Source of the DNA: Mumia xiangluensis
Lineage (GTDB): Bacteria; Actinomycetota; Actinomycetes; Propionibacteriales; Nocardioidaceae
DNA: 64,000 nt
Reading direction: 5' to 3'
Assembly (NCBI RefSeq): GCF_010994095.1
Contig: NZ_WJYO01000001.1
Coordinates: 1,178,001 to 1,242,000, forward strand
Shown: positions 8,273 through 16,052 of the stretch, in pieces
Numbering within the stretch: the first letter of the stretch is position 1
Layout of the letters: each line of letters opens with the position of its first letter
Notes under the pieces: generated by a model
Database searches by the model: none
The model's input: only the letters and a program-made list of their open reading frames with translations
Told to the model about the DNA's origin: nothing
Translations under genes and position numbers: made by a program

Positions 8273-9295
8273 TCAGGGAAACGTGGGGTCGGGATGGAGG
8301 GGCGGCATCCCTGAGCCGGCTCCTGACCGCGCACCGCTGATCATCGCCTCCAACGCGTCGGCGGCGGAGTGCTGCGGCTGCCACCCGAGCTCCTCCTTGG
8401 CGCGCGCGGTCGACATGACCGGAAGACGCATCAGCGCGTCGTACAGGTCGCCCGGTGCACCGACCAGCCGCGCCCGCCAGGCGGCTTCGACGGCTGCCCG
8501 CACGAGTCGCCGAGGGACCTCGGCCGTCCTGGCGTCGAGGATGCGTCCCAGGTCCTCGCGTCGCAGCACGTCGTCTGCGGCGATGTTGAACGCGCCGTGG
8601 ACCGGTCGCTCGAGCGCCTGGGCGTACGCGCGGGCCAGGTCGCCGGTGTGCACGGCCTGCAGCCGCAGACCTTGCGGGACGGGCACCGCGGGGATGAAAC
8701 GACGGTCGAGCATCCACGGCCGCAGGGCAGGCGCTCCGAAGATCCGTCGTTGCTCGGAGGCCGCGGAGCGCTGGAACACGAAGGCAGGTCTCATGCGCAC
8801 CACCCGGAGGTCGGGTCGTTCCGCCTCGAGGGCATCGAGCAGGCGCTCGGCGTACGCCTTCTCTCGGCAGTACGCCGCGGAGGACGGGCCATCGGTCGGC
8901 CAGGTCTCGTCGACCGGCTCGTCGTCGACCGCCGGCGAGTACGCAGCGATCGAGGACGCGGAGATGACGATCGGGACCCGGCTCCGTGCCGCCGAGTGCA
9001 GGGCCCTCCGCGTCCCGACGGCGTTGGCCTCCCAGGTCCGGTCGGGGTCGTGGGTCGGCTGGAACATCCAGGCCAGATGGACGAGCGCGTCGCAGCCTTC
9101 GAGGGCTGGGTCCAGGTTGTCCCGCCCGACGTCGGCGGCGTGCCACCGCACCGACGCGATGTCGGCGTCTTCGACATCCTGGAGGCCGTCCGGGACGCGA
9201 CGCGCCACAGCGATGACGTCGTGGCCGCGACTGCCGAGCTCCCGCAGCAGTGCACTGCCGACATTCCCACTGGCACCGGTCACTGCTACGCGCAC
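8273..9295 (-). CDS. NAD(P)-dependent epimerase/dehydratase (extended SDR)
   Basis: This 340-residue protein is an extended short-chain dehydrogenase. The cofactor loop is GASGNVG (residues 7-13) and the catalytic pair is in a YxxxK motif (AYCREKAYAERLL), with ISASSIAAY carrying the active-site serine region. The family acts on nucleotide sugars, sterols or small aldehydes, and the substrate cannot be told. GTG 9295 follows a GGAGGGAG ribosome-binding site by 6 nt. It stands alone. The downstream intergenic region holds inverted repeats that may affect its 3' end. Confidence 0.85.
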   Translation of the reverse strand: MRVAVTGASGNVGSALLRELGSRGHDVIAVARRVPDGLQDVEDADIASVRWHAADVGRDNLDPALEGCDALVHLAWMFQPTHDPDRTWEANAVGTRRALHSAARSRVPIVISASSIAAYSPAVDDEPVDETWPTDGPSSAAYCREKAYAERLLDALEAERPDLRVVRMRPAFVFQRSAASEQRRIFGAPALRPWMLDRRFIPAVPVPQGLRLQAVHTGDLARAYAQALERPVHGAFNIAADDVLRREDLGRILDARTAEVPRRLVRAAVEAAWRARLVGAPGDLYDALMRLPVMSTARAKEELGWQPQHSAADALEAMISGARSGAGSGMPPLHPDPTFP

Positions 9296-9485
9296 GAGCT
9301 GCTCCCTCCGACCGTCGAGGGGTACCCGCGCGGCCGGACGGTCAAACCGAGGCCCGCCTCCCGGCGCTACCTGCTCGAGCCGGCGGCGGCCGGCGTGACT
9401 CGAAACAGCGGATCCGGGAGTTCGGAGAGGTGCTCGACGGGACGCCGGGTACCCCCGGGATCTGTCAGGTCTAGGGTCGTAGCGC

Positions 9486-10433
9486 CTAGACGAGGACGAG
9501 GTTCGTCCCGTCGGGCGCGTGGTCGGCCATCGCGACGCTGCGGATCGCCGGGTCGTCGTACGTGTTCCAGTAGTAGGTCGTCGTCCGTGACGAGAAGAGC
9601 CCGGTGTAGATGGTCTTCTCGAACTCGCCCGAGCCCATGGCCGCGCAGCCGTCCACCATCGCCACCTGCTGCAGCGTGTGGAACGCGCGGCTCACGTTCT
9701 CCTCCTCGGTCGCCTTGTCCGGGTAGTGCGTGTTGACATAGGCCGCACGCACGAACCGGGACGGCGAGTAGTAGTCGCCGGGGACCCCGCGCATGTGCGA
9801 CCCCGAGCCGAACGGGCTCAGATGTGCCCGCCCGAGCACGATCTCCTCGGGGAACTCGGGCGACAGATTGAGATAGTTGCGAAGGTTCTCGTGGTGCCAC
9901 GCGAAGCCGGGCTGGTTCGCCAGGACGTCGACGTCGTCGTCGAAGACCTGCATGCCGTCGCTCGTGGACTCCACCACGATGGCGCGCGTCGAGTCGCCGA
10001 TGATCCAGTGGAGCAGCGAGCTCGGGTACTTCTCGTTGATCGGCCTGTCGACGATGACGACATCGCCGAGTGCGGCCTCGACGTCGTCGACCTTGGTGAA
10101 CTGGGAGGCCACCCAGAGCGGGAACTCGAAGGCGGCGACGTTCGTCGCACCCTCGACCGGTTCCTGTGCGTAGCTCGCGTAGCCCGGGAAGTTGAGGCCG
10201 GCAACGGCCAGGCCCGCGTCGTTCCCGCAGTCGAAGTACAGCGGCGTGTCCTCCTCGACGATGCCCATGCCGATCACGGCGTGCCCGATACGCGGAACCG
10301 CGCCGAACGGCGATCTCGTGGCGTACCCGGTGGGCGTAAGCACCACGCGCTCCCCGTAACCGCTCGTCCAGTCGAGGTTGCGTGCGAGATAGAGATTGCT
10401 GCTGCCGTCCGAGAACCTGATGCTCGTACACAT
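9486..10433 (-). CDS. Linear amide C-N hydrolase, choloylglycine hydrolase / penicillin V acylase family
   Basis: This is an Ntn-hydrolase of 315 residues. Met1 would be removed to expose Cys2 as nucleophile (MCTSIRF). All other active-site residues of bile salt hydrolase are at near-identical positions: Arg18 and Asp21 (ARNLDW), Asn81 (GLNFPGY), Asn173 (ANQPGF) and Arg226 (SRFVR). There is no signal peptide. GGGGGAAG lies just before the ATG, which fixes the start: longer in-frame versions would hide the catalytic cysteine. In a probable soil or marine actinomycete the natural substrate may be penicillin V-like amides or N-acyl homoserine lactones rather than bile salts; this is inference. 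Confidence 0.92.
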   Translation of the reverse strand: MCTSIRFSDGSSNLYLARNLDWTSGYGERVVLTPTGYATRSPFGAVPRIGHAVIGMGIVEEDTPLYFDCGNDAGLAVAGLNFPGYASYAQEPVEGATNVAAFEFPLWVASQFTKVDDVEAALGDVVIVDRPINEKYPSSLLHWIIGDSTRAIVVESTSDGMQVFDDDVDVLANQPGFAWHHENLRNYLNLSPEFPEEIVLGRAHLSPFGSGSHMRGVPGDYYSPSRFVRAAYVNTHYPDKATEEENVSRAFHTLQQVAMVDGCAAMGSGEFEKTIYTGLFSSRTTTYYWNTYDDPAIRSVAMADHAPDGTNLVLV

Positions 10434-10800
10434 GTCGCTTCCCCCTGCTGTGCGACGGCGCTGCATGAACGCCCGCCGTCGGCCTCGCTCGTCCCGTACG
10501 CCCGAGCCAGTCGGGCCACGAGTAGTTCCGCTCCTCGATCTTGGCCCGGGGCGCCGCGATCGGCACGTCGATGCGGTGGCGCACGCCGGTCGGGGGCCGA
10601 TCGCACCGATGCCGACGCGCCCACGTCGACCCGCCGGAGTCCAGGCCCGCTTCGACGCAGACTGAGGAGCGCCTCGCAGGCGACCAGCCGACGGAGAGCC
10701 GCCGCTGTCCGTCATACTGGGCGCCAGGATCAGCCGCATCGGGCCCCTGAACCACACGGGAGCTGTCCCGAGGGTTCTCCCGACTAGTTCCTGATCCCCC
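10434..10800. other. 367-bp region without a recognisable gene
   Basis: This region lies between the start of the amide hydrolase and tRNA-Lys. Frames stay open on both strands because of the GC content, but none shows recognisable protein sequence or a ribosome-binding site. It presumably carries the promoters of the hydrolase (a TATGAC box on the minus strand, far from the start) and of the tRNA. Confidence 0.6.
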
Positions 10801-10873
10801 GGGCCTCTAGCTCAATTGGCAGAGCAGCGGACTTTTAATCCGCGGGTTGTGGGTTCGATCCCCACGGGGCCCA
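10801..10873 (+). tRNA. tRNA-Lys (anticodon TTT)
   Basis: A full cloverleaf of 73 nt can be drawn. The acceptor pairs GGGCCTC (10801-10807) with GGGGCCC (10866-10872) through one G-T pair. The D-stem is GCTC/GAGC, the anticodon stem GCGGA/TCCGC around loop CTTTTAA, the variable region GGGTT, and the T-stem GTGGG/CCCAC around TTCGATC. The discriminator base is A10873. The CCA end is not encoded. The 3' 12 nt plus two following bases recur at 11464-11477. Confidence 0.97.
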
Positions 10874-10875
10874 CA
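10862..10875 (+). repeat. Left copy of a 14-bp direct repeat (tRNA 3' end; att-like)
   Basis: CCACGGGGCCCACA covers the last 12 nt of tRNA-Lys and the next two bases. An identical copy lies 602 bp downstream at 11464-11477. Repeats of a tRNA 3' end are the usual mark of site-specific integration, in which the tRNA stays intact on one side. Confidence 0.7.
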
Positions 10876-10941
10876 GAGTTCGGACCCCCCACGTCCTCGT
10901 CGTCGGGCGGGGCGGCGGCGGGCAGCTCAGTCAGCCGCGTC

Positions 10942-11445
10942 CTACCCGCTCGCCCCGAAGCCACGGAAGACGCCGTCGGACTGCACATTGTCCGCGAAGT
11001 CGCGGAAGTCCATGTTCGCGATCGCGAGATTGGACTCGACGGAACCGAACTCGCGAACTGCGCACCTGAACGTGCGGCCGAACGACTCCGACATCTTCGG
11101 GTCCACGTCCCCCTCGACGGAGAGGTCCACGTACGCAACGGTCAGCTCAGCGCCGCTAGCTGCCTCGTGCATGGAGCGAGCGTCCGCCACGACGATGAAT
11201 CCACTGAGTCGACGGTAGAGCGCGGCGGAGGCCCTCACGAGCGTGTCCCCCGTGGCACCCTCGAACTCTGGGTGGTCGAACGCAGTGACGTTGGGCGTGT
11301 AGGTGCCGTCCGAAGAACCGCCGAAGTCGGTCGGCTGCGTCACCTCTGCGATCACGCGACTCCAAGCCTCGTCATCAGCGAAGTCGGTACGCAGCAAGGG
11401 AGTGCCGCAGGCTTCGAACGTGTCGGCCAGGATTGAGAGGTCCAC
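10942..11445 (-). CDS. Hypothetical protein, DUF6924-like, enclosed by tRNA-derived repeats
   Basis: This 167-residue acidic protein begins MDLSILADTFEACGTPLLRTDFADDEAWSRV; the LLRTDF-DDEAW block recalls small DUF6924-type proteins of actinobacteria, though I rely on memory for that. A second block, FIVVADARSM, resembles the same fold. There is no signal peptide or membrane segment. It is the only gene between the 14-bp repeats 10862-10875 and 11464-11477 and runs opposite to both neighbours. To the eye its base use is more AT-rich than the flanking genes. Function is unknown; single-gene accessory cargo is one reading. Confidence 0.75.
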   Translation of the reverse strand: MDLSILADTFEACGTPLLRTDFADDEAWSRVIAEVTQPTDFGGSSDGTYTPNVTAFDHPEFEGATGDTLVRASAALYRRLSGFIVVADARSMHEAASGAELTVAYVDLSVEGDVDPKMSESFGRTFRCAVREFGSVESNLAIANMDFRDFADNVQSDGVFRGFGASG

Positions 11446-11463
11446 GACGGGCGATTATCGCAG

Positions 11464-11477
11464 CCACGGGGCCCACA
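11464..11477 (+). repeat. Right copy of the 14-bp direct repeat (att-like)
   Basis: This is an exact copy of CCACGGGGCCCACA from the tRNA-Lys 3' end. No other tRNA part precedes it: the T-arm and anticodon arm are absent, so it is not a second tRNA gene. It sits 42 bp before the start of the DUF2252 gene. Confidence 0.7.
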
Positions 11478-11518
11478 ATGATCGGGCCGACCACGCGCGT
11501 CTGCGCGATGCTGGCGTC

Positions 11519-12934
11519 GTGACGACCACACGAAGCGGCGTGCGACAGCACCCCACCGTCGAGGAGCGCAGAGAGCGCGGAGCGGCCGCGCGCCGCGAGG
11601 TGCCGCGCTCGCGGCTGGCGGAGTGGGATCCGCCGGCAGACAGGTTCGACCCCGTCCAGCTGCTCGAGTCGCAGGCCGTCTCGCGGATCCAGGATCTCGT
11701 CCCGATCCGGTACGGCCGGATGCTGGCGTCGCCGTTCGCCTTCTACCGAGGCGCTGCGGCGATCATGGCTGCCGACCTCGCGGCGAGCCCGACGTCGGGC
11801 ATCACCGTCCAGGCGTGCGGCGACGCCCATCTCTCGAACTTCGGGCTCTACGCCTCGCCGGCGCGCACCCTCGTGTTCGACCTCAACGACTTCGACGAAA
11901 CGCTGCCGGCACCGTGGGAGTGGGACGTCAAACGGCTGACCGCGAGCCTGGAGATCGCCGGAAGGAACAACGGGTTCGGGCGGAAGGATCGGCGCCGCAT
12001 CGTGCGCGCAGCGGCGGCCGGCTATCGGACGACGATGCGAGACTTCGCGGAGAAGCCGAACCTCGAGGTCTGGTACTCCCGTTCGACGGTGCAGAAGCAC
12101 ATGCCCGTCATGAAGCAGATGCTGACGCCGAAGGACTTCGCGCAGGCGGAGAAGGTCGTGACGAAGGCGATGGCGCAGGACAGCTCGCGGGCGGCGTCCC
12201 GCCTCACCCGGGTCGTGGACGGGCAGCGACGGATCGTCCACGACCCGCCGCTGATCGAGCCGATGGAGATGCTGGGGTCGGCCGACGAGGCGGCTCGTGT
12301 CAGCGGCGCGATGCACGAGATGATCAACGACTACCGCCAGACCCTCAGCCTCGAGTCCCGGTACGTCCTCGAGTCCTTCCGCTACGTCCACCTGGCTCGG
12401 AAGGTGGTCGGAGTCGGCAGCGTCGGCACCCGCGCATGGATCATCCTCATGACGGGTCGCGACGACGAGGACGTGCTGCTGCTCCAGGCCAAGGAGGCGC
12501 AGGCCTCGGTCCTCGCGCCGTACGCGGAGGCCAGCCAGTTCGACAACCAGGGGCAACGGGTGGTCGAGGGACAGCGCTTGATGCAGGCCAGCGGCGACAT
12601 CTTCCTGGGCTGGCACCGGGCCGAAGGCATCGACGGCCAGCTGCGCGACTACTACATCCGCCAGCTGCGCGACTGGAAGGGGTCCTGGGATCCCGCGGCG
12701 ATGAGCCCGCACGCGATGGTGGTCTACGGGAGCCTCTGCGGTGCGGTCCTCGCTCGCGCCCACGCCCGGTCCGGCGACCGGATCGCGATCGCGTCCTACC
12801 TCGGGTCCAGCGACCGCGCCGACCGTGCGCTCGTCGACTTCGCCGAGGCGTACGCCGACCAGAACGAGCGGGACTGCGCTGCACTCCGCCGAGCGGTCGA
12901 GGACGGGCGTTGCGCTGCCACGACCGGTGTCTGA
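11519..12934 (+). CDS. DUF2252 family protein
   Basis: This 471-residue cytoplasmic protein matches the DUF2252 family, common in actinobacteria and probably related to protein-kinase-like phosphotransferases. Family blocks seen are RYGRMLASPFAFYRGAA, CGDAHLSNFGLYASP, VFDLNDFDETLPAPWEWD and, near the C-terminus, GDRIAIASYLG with SDRADRALVDFAEAYADQ. The HLSNFG and FDLNDFDE blocks resemble the catalytic HGDxxxxN and DxD of aminoglycoside-kinase folds. GTG 11519 was chosen as the start giving the normal family length; no clear ribosome-binding site is seen. Without the repeat-bounded unit it would directly follow tRNA-Lys. Function is not established. Confidence 0.88.
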   Translation: MTTTRSGVRQHPTVEERRERGAAARREVPRSRLAEWDPPADRFDPVQLLESQAVSRIQDLVPIRYGRMLASPFAFYRGAAAIMAADLAASPTSGITVQACGDAHLSNFGLYASPARTLVFDLNDFDETLPAPWEWDVKRLTASLEIAGRNNGFGRKDRRRIVRAAAAGYRTTMRDFAEKPNLEVWYSRSTVQKHMPVMKQMLTPKDFAQAEKVVTKAMAQDSSRAASRLTRVVDGQRRIVHDPPLIEPMEMLGSADEAARVSGAMHEMINDYRQTLSLESRYVLESFRYVHLARKVVGVGSVGTRAWIILMTGRDDEDVLLLQAKEAQASVLAPYAEASQFDNQGQRVVEGQRLMQASGDIFLGWHRAEGIDGQLRDYYIRQLRDWKGSWDPAAMSPHAMVVYGSLCGAVLARAHARSGDRIAIASYLGSSDRADRALVDFAEAYADQNERDCAALRRAVEDGRCAATTGV

Positions 12935-13142
12935 GCAGGAGGTACGTTTTCGATCGACCGGTCGAGATATGCAACGGATGTCGTCGTCTCAAGGTCGAAT
13001 GACGGGGGATCGGCGGCATGGCTGGAGGTTTTGAGACCTGCATCCGTCGTCTTTCCGCCGATTCGTCGATCCGAGGTACGCAACCACCGCCGAACCCGTA
13101 ACCTGAATATGAACTGCTGTTCGACGACGCGCGAAGGAGACC

Positions 13143-13313
13143 GTGGTGGCATCGCCCGAACCACTGGACGTCCGTCTCCGTGATCAGGACGTGCTCGACG
13201 AGATCGAGATGACGAGCAACCTGATGATCGCGGCGTCGGCAGCCTCGGGGCGCCTGAGCCAGCACGTTGTCGACGAGATTCTCGGAGTGCGCCCGCGCCG
13301 CAGCGTCGCGTGA
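13143..13313 (+). CDS. Small conserved-looking protein, 56 aa
   Basis: This short ORF has good initiation signals: GAAGGAGA ends 5 nt before GTG 13143, and a TAACCT box lies at 13099-13104. The acidic, helical product contains LDEIEMTSNLMIAASAASGRL and ends HVVDEILGVRPRRSVA. Small proteins with a similar core (LDEIxLTxxLMIAAS) occur in other actinomycetes as far as I recall, with no known role. The second codon is also GTG, so the start may be 13146. It is followed by a small hairpin (arms CCACCTC 13314-13320 and GAGGTGG 13332-13338). Confidence 0.65.
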   Translation: MVASPEPLDVRLRDQDVLDEIEMTSNLMIAASAASGRLSQHVVDEILGVRPRRSVA

Positions 13314-13340
13314 CCACCTCCAGATGAACGTGAGGTGGCT

Positions 13341-13364
13341 CACGCGCGCGCACGCGCACGCGTA
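13341..13364. repeat. 24-nt alternating pyrimidine-purine tract
   Basis: CACGCGCGCG...CGCGTA alternates perfectly for 24 nt just upstream of a TAGGGT box (13363-13368), ahead of the DUF47-Pit operon. Such tracts can adopt Z-DNA under negative supercoiling. A regulatory role is speculative. Confidence 0.5.
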
Positions 13365-13440
13365 GGGTGAGATGCGCGTGGTGGGGACCCAGGACCTACC
13401 ATTGACCCGGCCTTACCCCACCCCTGACGGGAGTCTTGTC

Positions 13441-14058
13441 GTGCGGTTGAAATTCCGACCGGCTGATACATCGTTCTACGATCTCTTCACCGAACTTGCC
13501 GGCCACCTCGTGGACGGCGCGAACCTGCTTGCGAAGATGCTCGACGAGTCGTCCGACCGTGACGCGATCGCCAAGCAGCTCAGTGAGGTCGAGCACGCCG
13601 CCGACGACACGACCCACGCGATCATCAACCGCGTCAACCAGACCTTCGTGACGCCGTTCGACCGTGAGGACATCTACAAGCTCGCCAGCAGCCTCGATGA
13701 CGTCATGGACTTCATCGACGAGGCCGGCGACCTGGTCGTGCTCTACGAGCTCGACGCGCTTCCGTCGCGCATGGCGTCGATGGTCGAGGTCATCCAGCGC
13801 GGCTGTGAGCTGACCGCCGAGGCCATGCCGCGGCTGCGGACCATGACCGACCTCGCCGAGTACTGGATCGAGATCAACCGTCTCGAGAACCAGGCCGACC
13901 GCGACTACCGTCGCATCCTCGCCAAGCTCTTCTCCGGCGAGTACAAGGCGCTCGAGGTCCTCAAGCTCAAGGACGTCGTCGAGTCCCTCGAGGATGCCGT
14001 CGACGCCCTCGAGTCCGTGGCCAACACGGTCGAGCAGATCGCAGTCAAGGAGTCCTGA
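13441..14058 (+). CDS. DUF47 family (PhoU-like) protein, partner of Pit
   Basis: This 205-residue all-helical protein is a PhoU-like DUF47 member, usually encoded just before a Pit phosphate transporter and thought to control it. The N-terminus VRLKFRPADTSFYDLFTELA and the internal VNQTFVTPFDREDIYKLASSLDDVMDFID are typical, the latter carrying the acidic metal-binding helix. GTG 13441 is preceded by GGGAG and gives the standard length; earlier in-frame starts would add unrelated residues. The pit gene follows after 2 bp, so the two form an operon. Confidence 0.9.
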   Translation: MRLKFRPADTSFYDLFTELAGHLVDGANLLAKMLDESSDRDAIAKQLSEVEHAADDTTHAIINRVNQTFVTPFDREDIYKLASSLDDVMDFIDEAGDLVVLYELDALPSRMASMVEVIQRGCELTAEAMPRLRTMTDLAEYWIEINRLENQADRDYRRILAKLFSGEYKALEVLKLKDVVESLEDAVDALESVANTVEQIAVKES

Positions 14059-14060
14059 GG

Positions 14061-15071
14061 GTGGATCTCACCCTGCTCATGGTGATCGGCGTCGTCGCCC
14101 TCGCCCTCGCGTTCGACTACACCAACGGCTTCCACGACGCGGCCAACGCGATCGCGACGTCGGTGTCCACCCGTGCGCTCACCCCACGGATCGCACTCGT
14201 CATGGCCGCGATCATGAACTTCATCGGCGCGTTCCTCGGGACGGAGGTCGCCGACACCGTCGGCAGCATCATCTCCGAAGGCGTCGAGGGGGAGGGCAAC
14301 CACGGACTCACCGTGGTCCTGGCCGCACTCGTCGGCGCGATCGTCTGGAACCTCATCACCTGGTACTTCGGGCTCCCGTCCTCCTCGTCGCACGCCCTGA
14401 TCGGCGGCCTCGTCGGGGCCGGTGTCGCCTCGGCGAGCACGGTCAACTGGACAACCGTGGTCGACAAGGTCGCGATCCCGATGGTCGTCTCACCGCTGAT
14501 CGGCTTCAGCGGCGCGTTCCTGCTCATGCTGTCGATCATGTGGATCTTCAAGAACCGCAACCCGCAGCGGACGATGCGCGGCTTCCGGCTCGCGCAGACC
14601 GTGTCCGCGGCGGCGATGGCCCTCGGCCACGGCCTCCAGGACGCCCAGAAGACGATGGGTGTCATGTTCCTCGCGCTCCTCGCGGGCGGCTACGTCACCG
14701 AAGGCGACGACATCCCGGTCTGGGTCATGGTCAGCGCTGCGGCCGCGATCTCGCTCGGCACGTACTCCGGTGGTTGGCGCATCATGAGGACGCTCGGCCG
14801 ACGGATCATCCACCTCGACCCGGCTCGCGGTTTCGCCTCGGAGGCGGTTGCTGCATCCGTCCTCTACGTGATGGCGATCGGGCTCCACGCTCCCGTCTCG
14901 ACGACCCACACCATCACGTCGTCGATCATGGGCGCGGGCGCGACCAAGCGGTTCAGCGCGGTCCGCTGGGGTGTCGCTCGCGGCATCGTGACCGCCTGGA
15001 TCGTGACGATCCCGGCCGCGGCCACCGTCGCCGCGATCACCTACTGGATCTGCGCGCTGTTCCTGCCGTAA
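14061..15071 (+). CDS. pit: Low-affinity inorganic phosphate transporter, Pit family
   Basis: This is an integral membrane symporter of metal-phosphate (336 residues, about ten hydrophobic helices). Both Pit repeats are visible: FDYTNGFHDAANAIATSVSTRAL near the N-terminus and GHGLQDAQKTMGVMFLAL in the second half, together with SSSHALIGGLVGAG and APVSTTHTITSSIMGAG. The GTG start follows the DUF47 stop by 2 bp. It complements the high-affinity Pst system encoded convergently downstream, with a hairpin between them. No PHO box is seen in front of this operon, in keeping with constitutive low-affinity uptake. Confidence 0.95.
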   Translation: MDLTLLMVIGVVALALAFDYTNGFHDAANAIATSVSTRALTPRIALVMAAIMNFIGAFLGTEVADTVGSIISEGVEGEGNHGLTVVLAALVGAIVWNLITWYFGLPSSSSHALIGGLVGAGVASASTVNWTTVVDKVAIPMVVSPLIGFSGAFLLMLSIMWIFKNRNPQRTMRGFRLAQTVSAAAMALGHGLQDAQKTMGVMFLALLAGGYVTEGDDIPVWVMVSAAAAISLGTYSGGWRIMRTLGRRIIHLDPARGFASEAVAASVLYVMAIGLHAPVSTTHTITSSIMGAGATKRFSAVRWGVARGIVTAWIVTIPAAATVAAITYWICALFLP

Positions 15072-15107
15072 CCGCCTCGCGCCTTGCTTCCCAGCAGGCG
15101 AGATCGT

Positions 15108-15152
15108 ACGAAGGGCGCCCACCGACCCCCGCGTCGGATGGGCGCCCTTCGT
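15108..15152. terminator. Convergent terminator between pit and pstB
   Basis: A 14-bp perfect arm pair (ACGAAGGGCGCCCA 15108-15121 with 15139-15152) extends inward by CCGAC/GTCGG around one bulged base. GTTTG follows on the plus strand. It lies between the stops of pit and pstB and probably serves both. Confidence 0.75.
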
Positions 15153-15179
15153 GTTTGGGGATCACCAGTGCTTCAGGGA

Positions 15180-16052
15180 TCAGCCGAAGCGGCCGGTGAT
15201 GTAGGCCTCGGTCGACGGGTTGTCCGGGTTGGAGAAGATCTTCGTGGTCGGCCCTGACTCGATGAGCTGACCCGGCTCGCCGACGCCGGCGAGGTTGAAG
15301 AACGCCGTCTCGTCGGACACGCGGGCGGCCTGCTGCATGTTGTGGGTGACGATCACGATCGTGTACTCGTCCTTGAGCTGGCCGATCAGGTCCTCGATCG
15401 CGCTCGTCGAGATCGGGTCGAGCGCCGAGCACGGCTCGTCCATGAGGAGGACCTGCGGCTCGACGGCGATCGCGCGGGCGATGCACAGGCGCTGCTGCTG
15501 ACCGCCCGAGAGGCCGGCGCCGGGCCGGTTGAGCCGGTCCTTGACCTCGTCCCACAGGTTGGCGCCGCGCAGCGACCGCTCGGCGATCGTGTCGGCCTCG
15601 TCCTTCTTGAGGCGGGTGCCGTTCAGGCGTACGCCCGCGAGGACGTTGTCCTTGATCGACATCGTCGGGAACGGGTTGGGGCGCTGGAAGACCATCCCGA
15701 TCTCCCGGCGCACGAGCACCGGGTCGACGCCGGGGGCGTACAGGTCACGTCCGTCGACCCGGACCGTGCCCTCGACGCGGGCGCCCGGGGCGACCTCGTG
15801 CATGCGGTTCAGCGACCGGAGGAAGGTCGACTTGCCGCAGCCCGACGGGCCGATGATCGAGGTGACCGACTGCGCCTGGATGGCGAGCGTGATGCCGCGG
15901 ACGGCGTGGACGTCGCCGTAGTAGATGTCGAGGTCCTCGACATCGATGCCGATGGCCGGCCGGCGCGAGGCCGGACCGTCGGCCGCGGTCGCGGACGTGG
16001 TGCGGGCAGCCGTCGTCGGGACGGAGTCGCGGAGTACGGATCGCATGCTCAT
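15180..16052 (-). CDS. pstB: Phosphate ABC transporter ATP-binding protein PstB
   Basis: This is the cytoplasmic ATPase of the high-affinity phosphate importer, 290 residues. Walker A is GPSGCGKST, the signature [14 protein letters not shown], and Walker [14 protein letters not shown]; PstB-specific [16 protein letters not shown] and the FQRPNPFP Q-loop are present. The N-terminus carries about 30 extra low-complexity residues before the conserved part; the true start may be internal, but ATG 16052 overlaps the pstA stop by 4 bp (ATGA), which favours it. It is the last gene of pstSCAB. Confidence 0.95.
   Translation of the reverse strand: MSMRSVLRDSVPTTAARTTSATAADGPASRRPAIGIDVEDLDIYYGDVHAVRGITLAIQAQSVTSIIGPSGCGKSTFLRSLNRMHEVAPGARVEGTVRVDGRDLYAPGVDPVLVRREIGMVFQRPNPFPTMSIKDNVLAGVRLNGTRLKKDEADTIAERSLRGANLWDEVKDRLNRPGAGLSGGQQQRLCIARAIAVEPQVLLMDEPCSALDPISTSAIEDLIGQLKDEYTIVIVTHNMQQAARVSDETAFFNLAGVGEPGQLIESGPTTKIFSNPDNPSTEAYITGRFG

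Noticed and set aside
10434-10800. N-terminal extension of the amide hydrolase or a separate ORF
   Set aside because: An in-frame extension exists but would bury the catalytic Cys2, and the sequence is unlike any protein I know; the ribosome-binding site supports ATG 10433.
10942-11445. Toxin-antitoxin or defence gene in the tRNA-flanked unit
   Set aside because: Only one ORF is present and it shows no toxin, nuclease or defence motif, so no such function can be supported.
11464-11477. A second tRNA-Lys gene
   Set aside because: Only the 3' acceptor sequence is present; no T-arm, anticodon arm or D-arm precedes it.
12935-13142. Coding sequence in the gap after the DUF2252 gene
   Set aside because: AGGAGG follows the stop but no start codon stands at a useful distance; only a short palindrome (12954-12965) and the promoter of the 56-aa ORF are seen.
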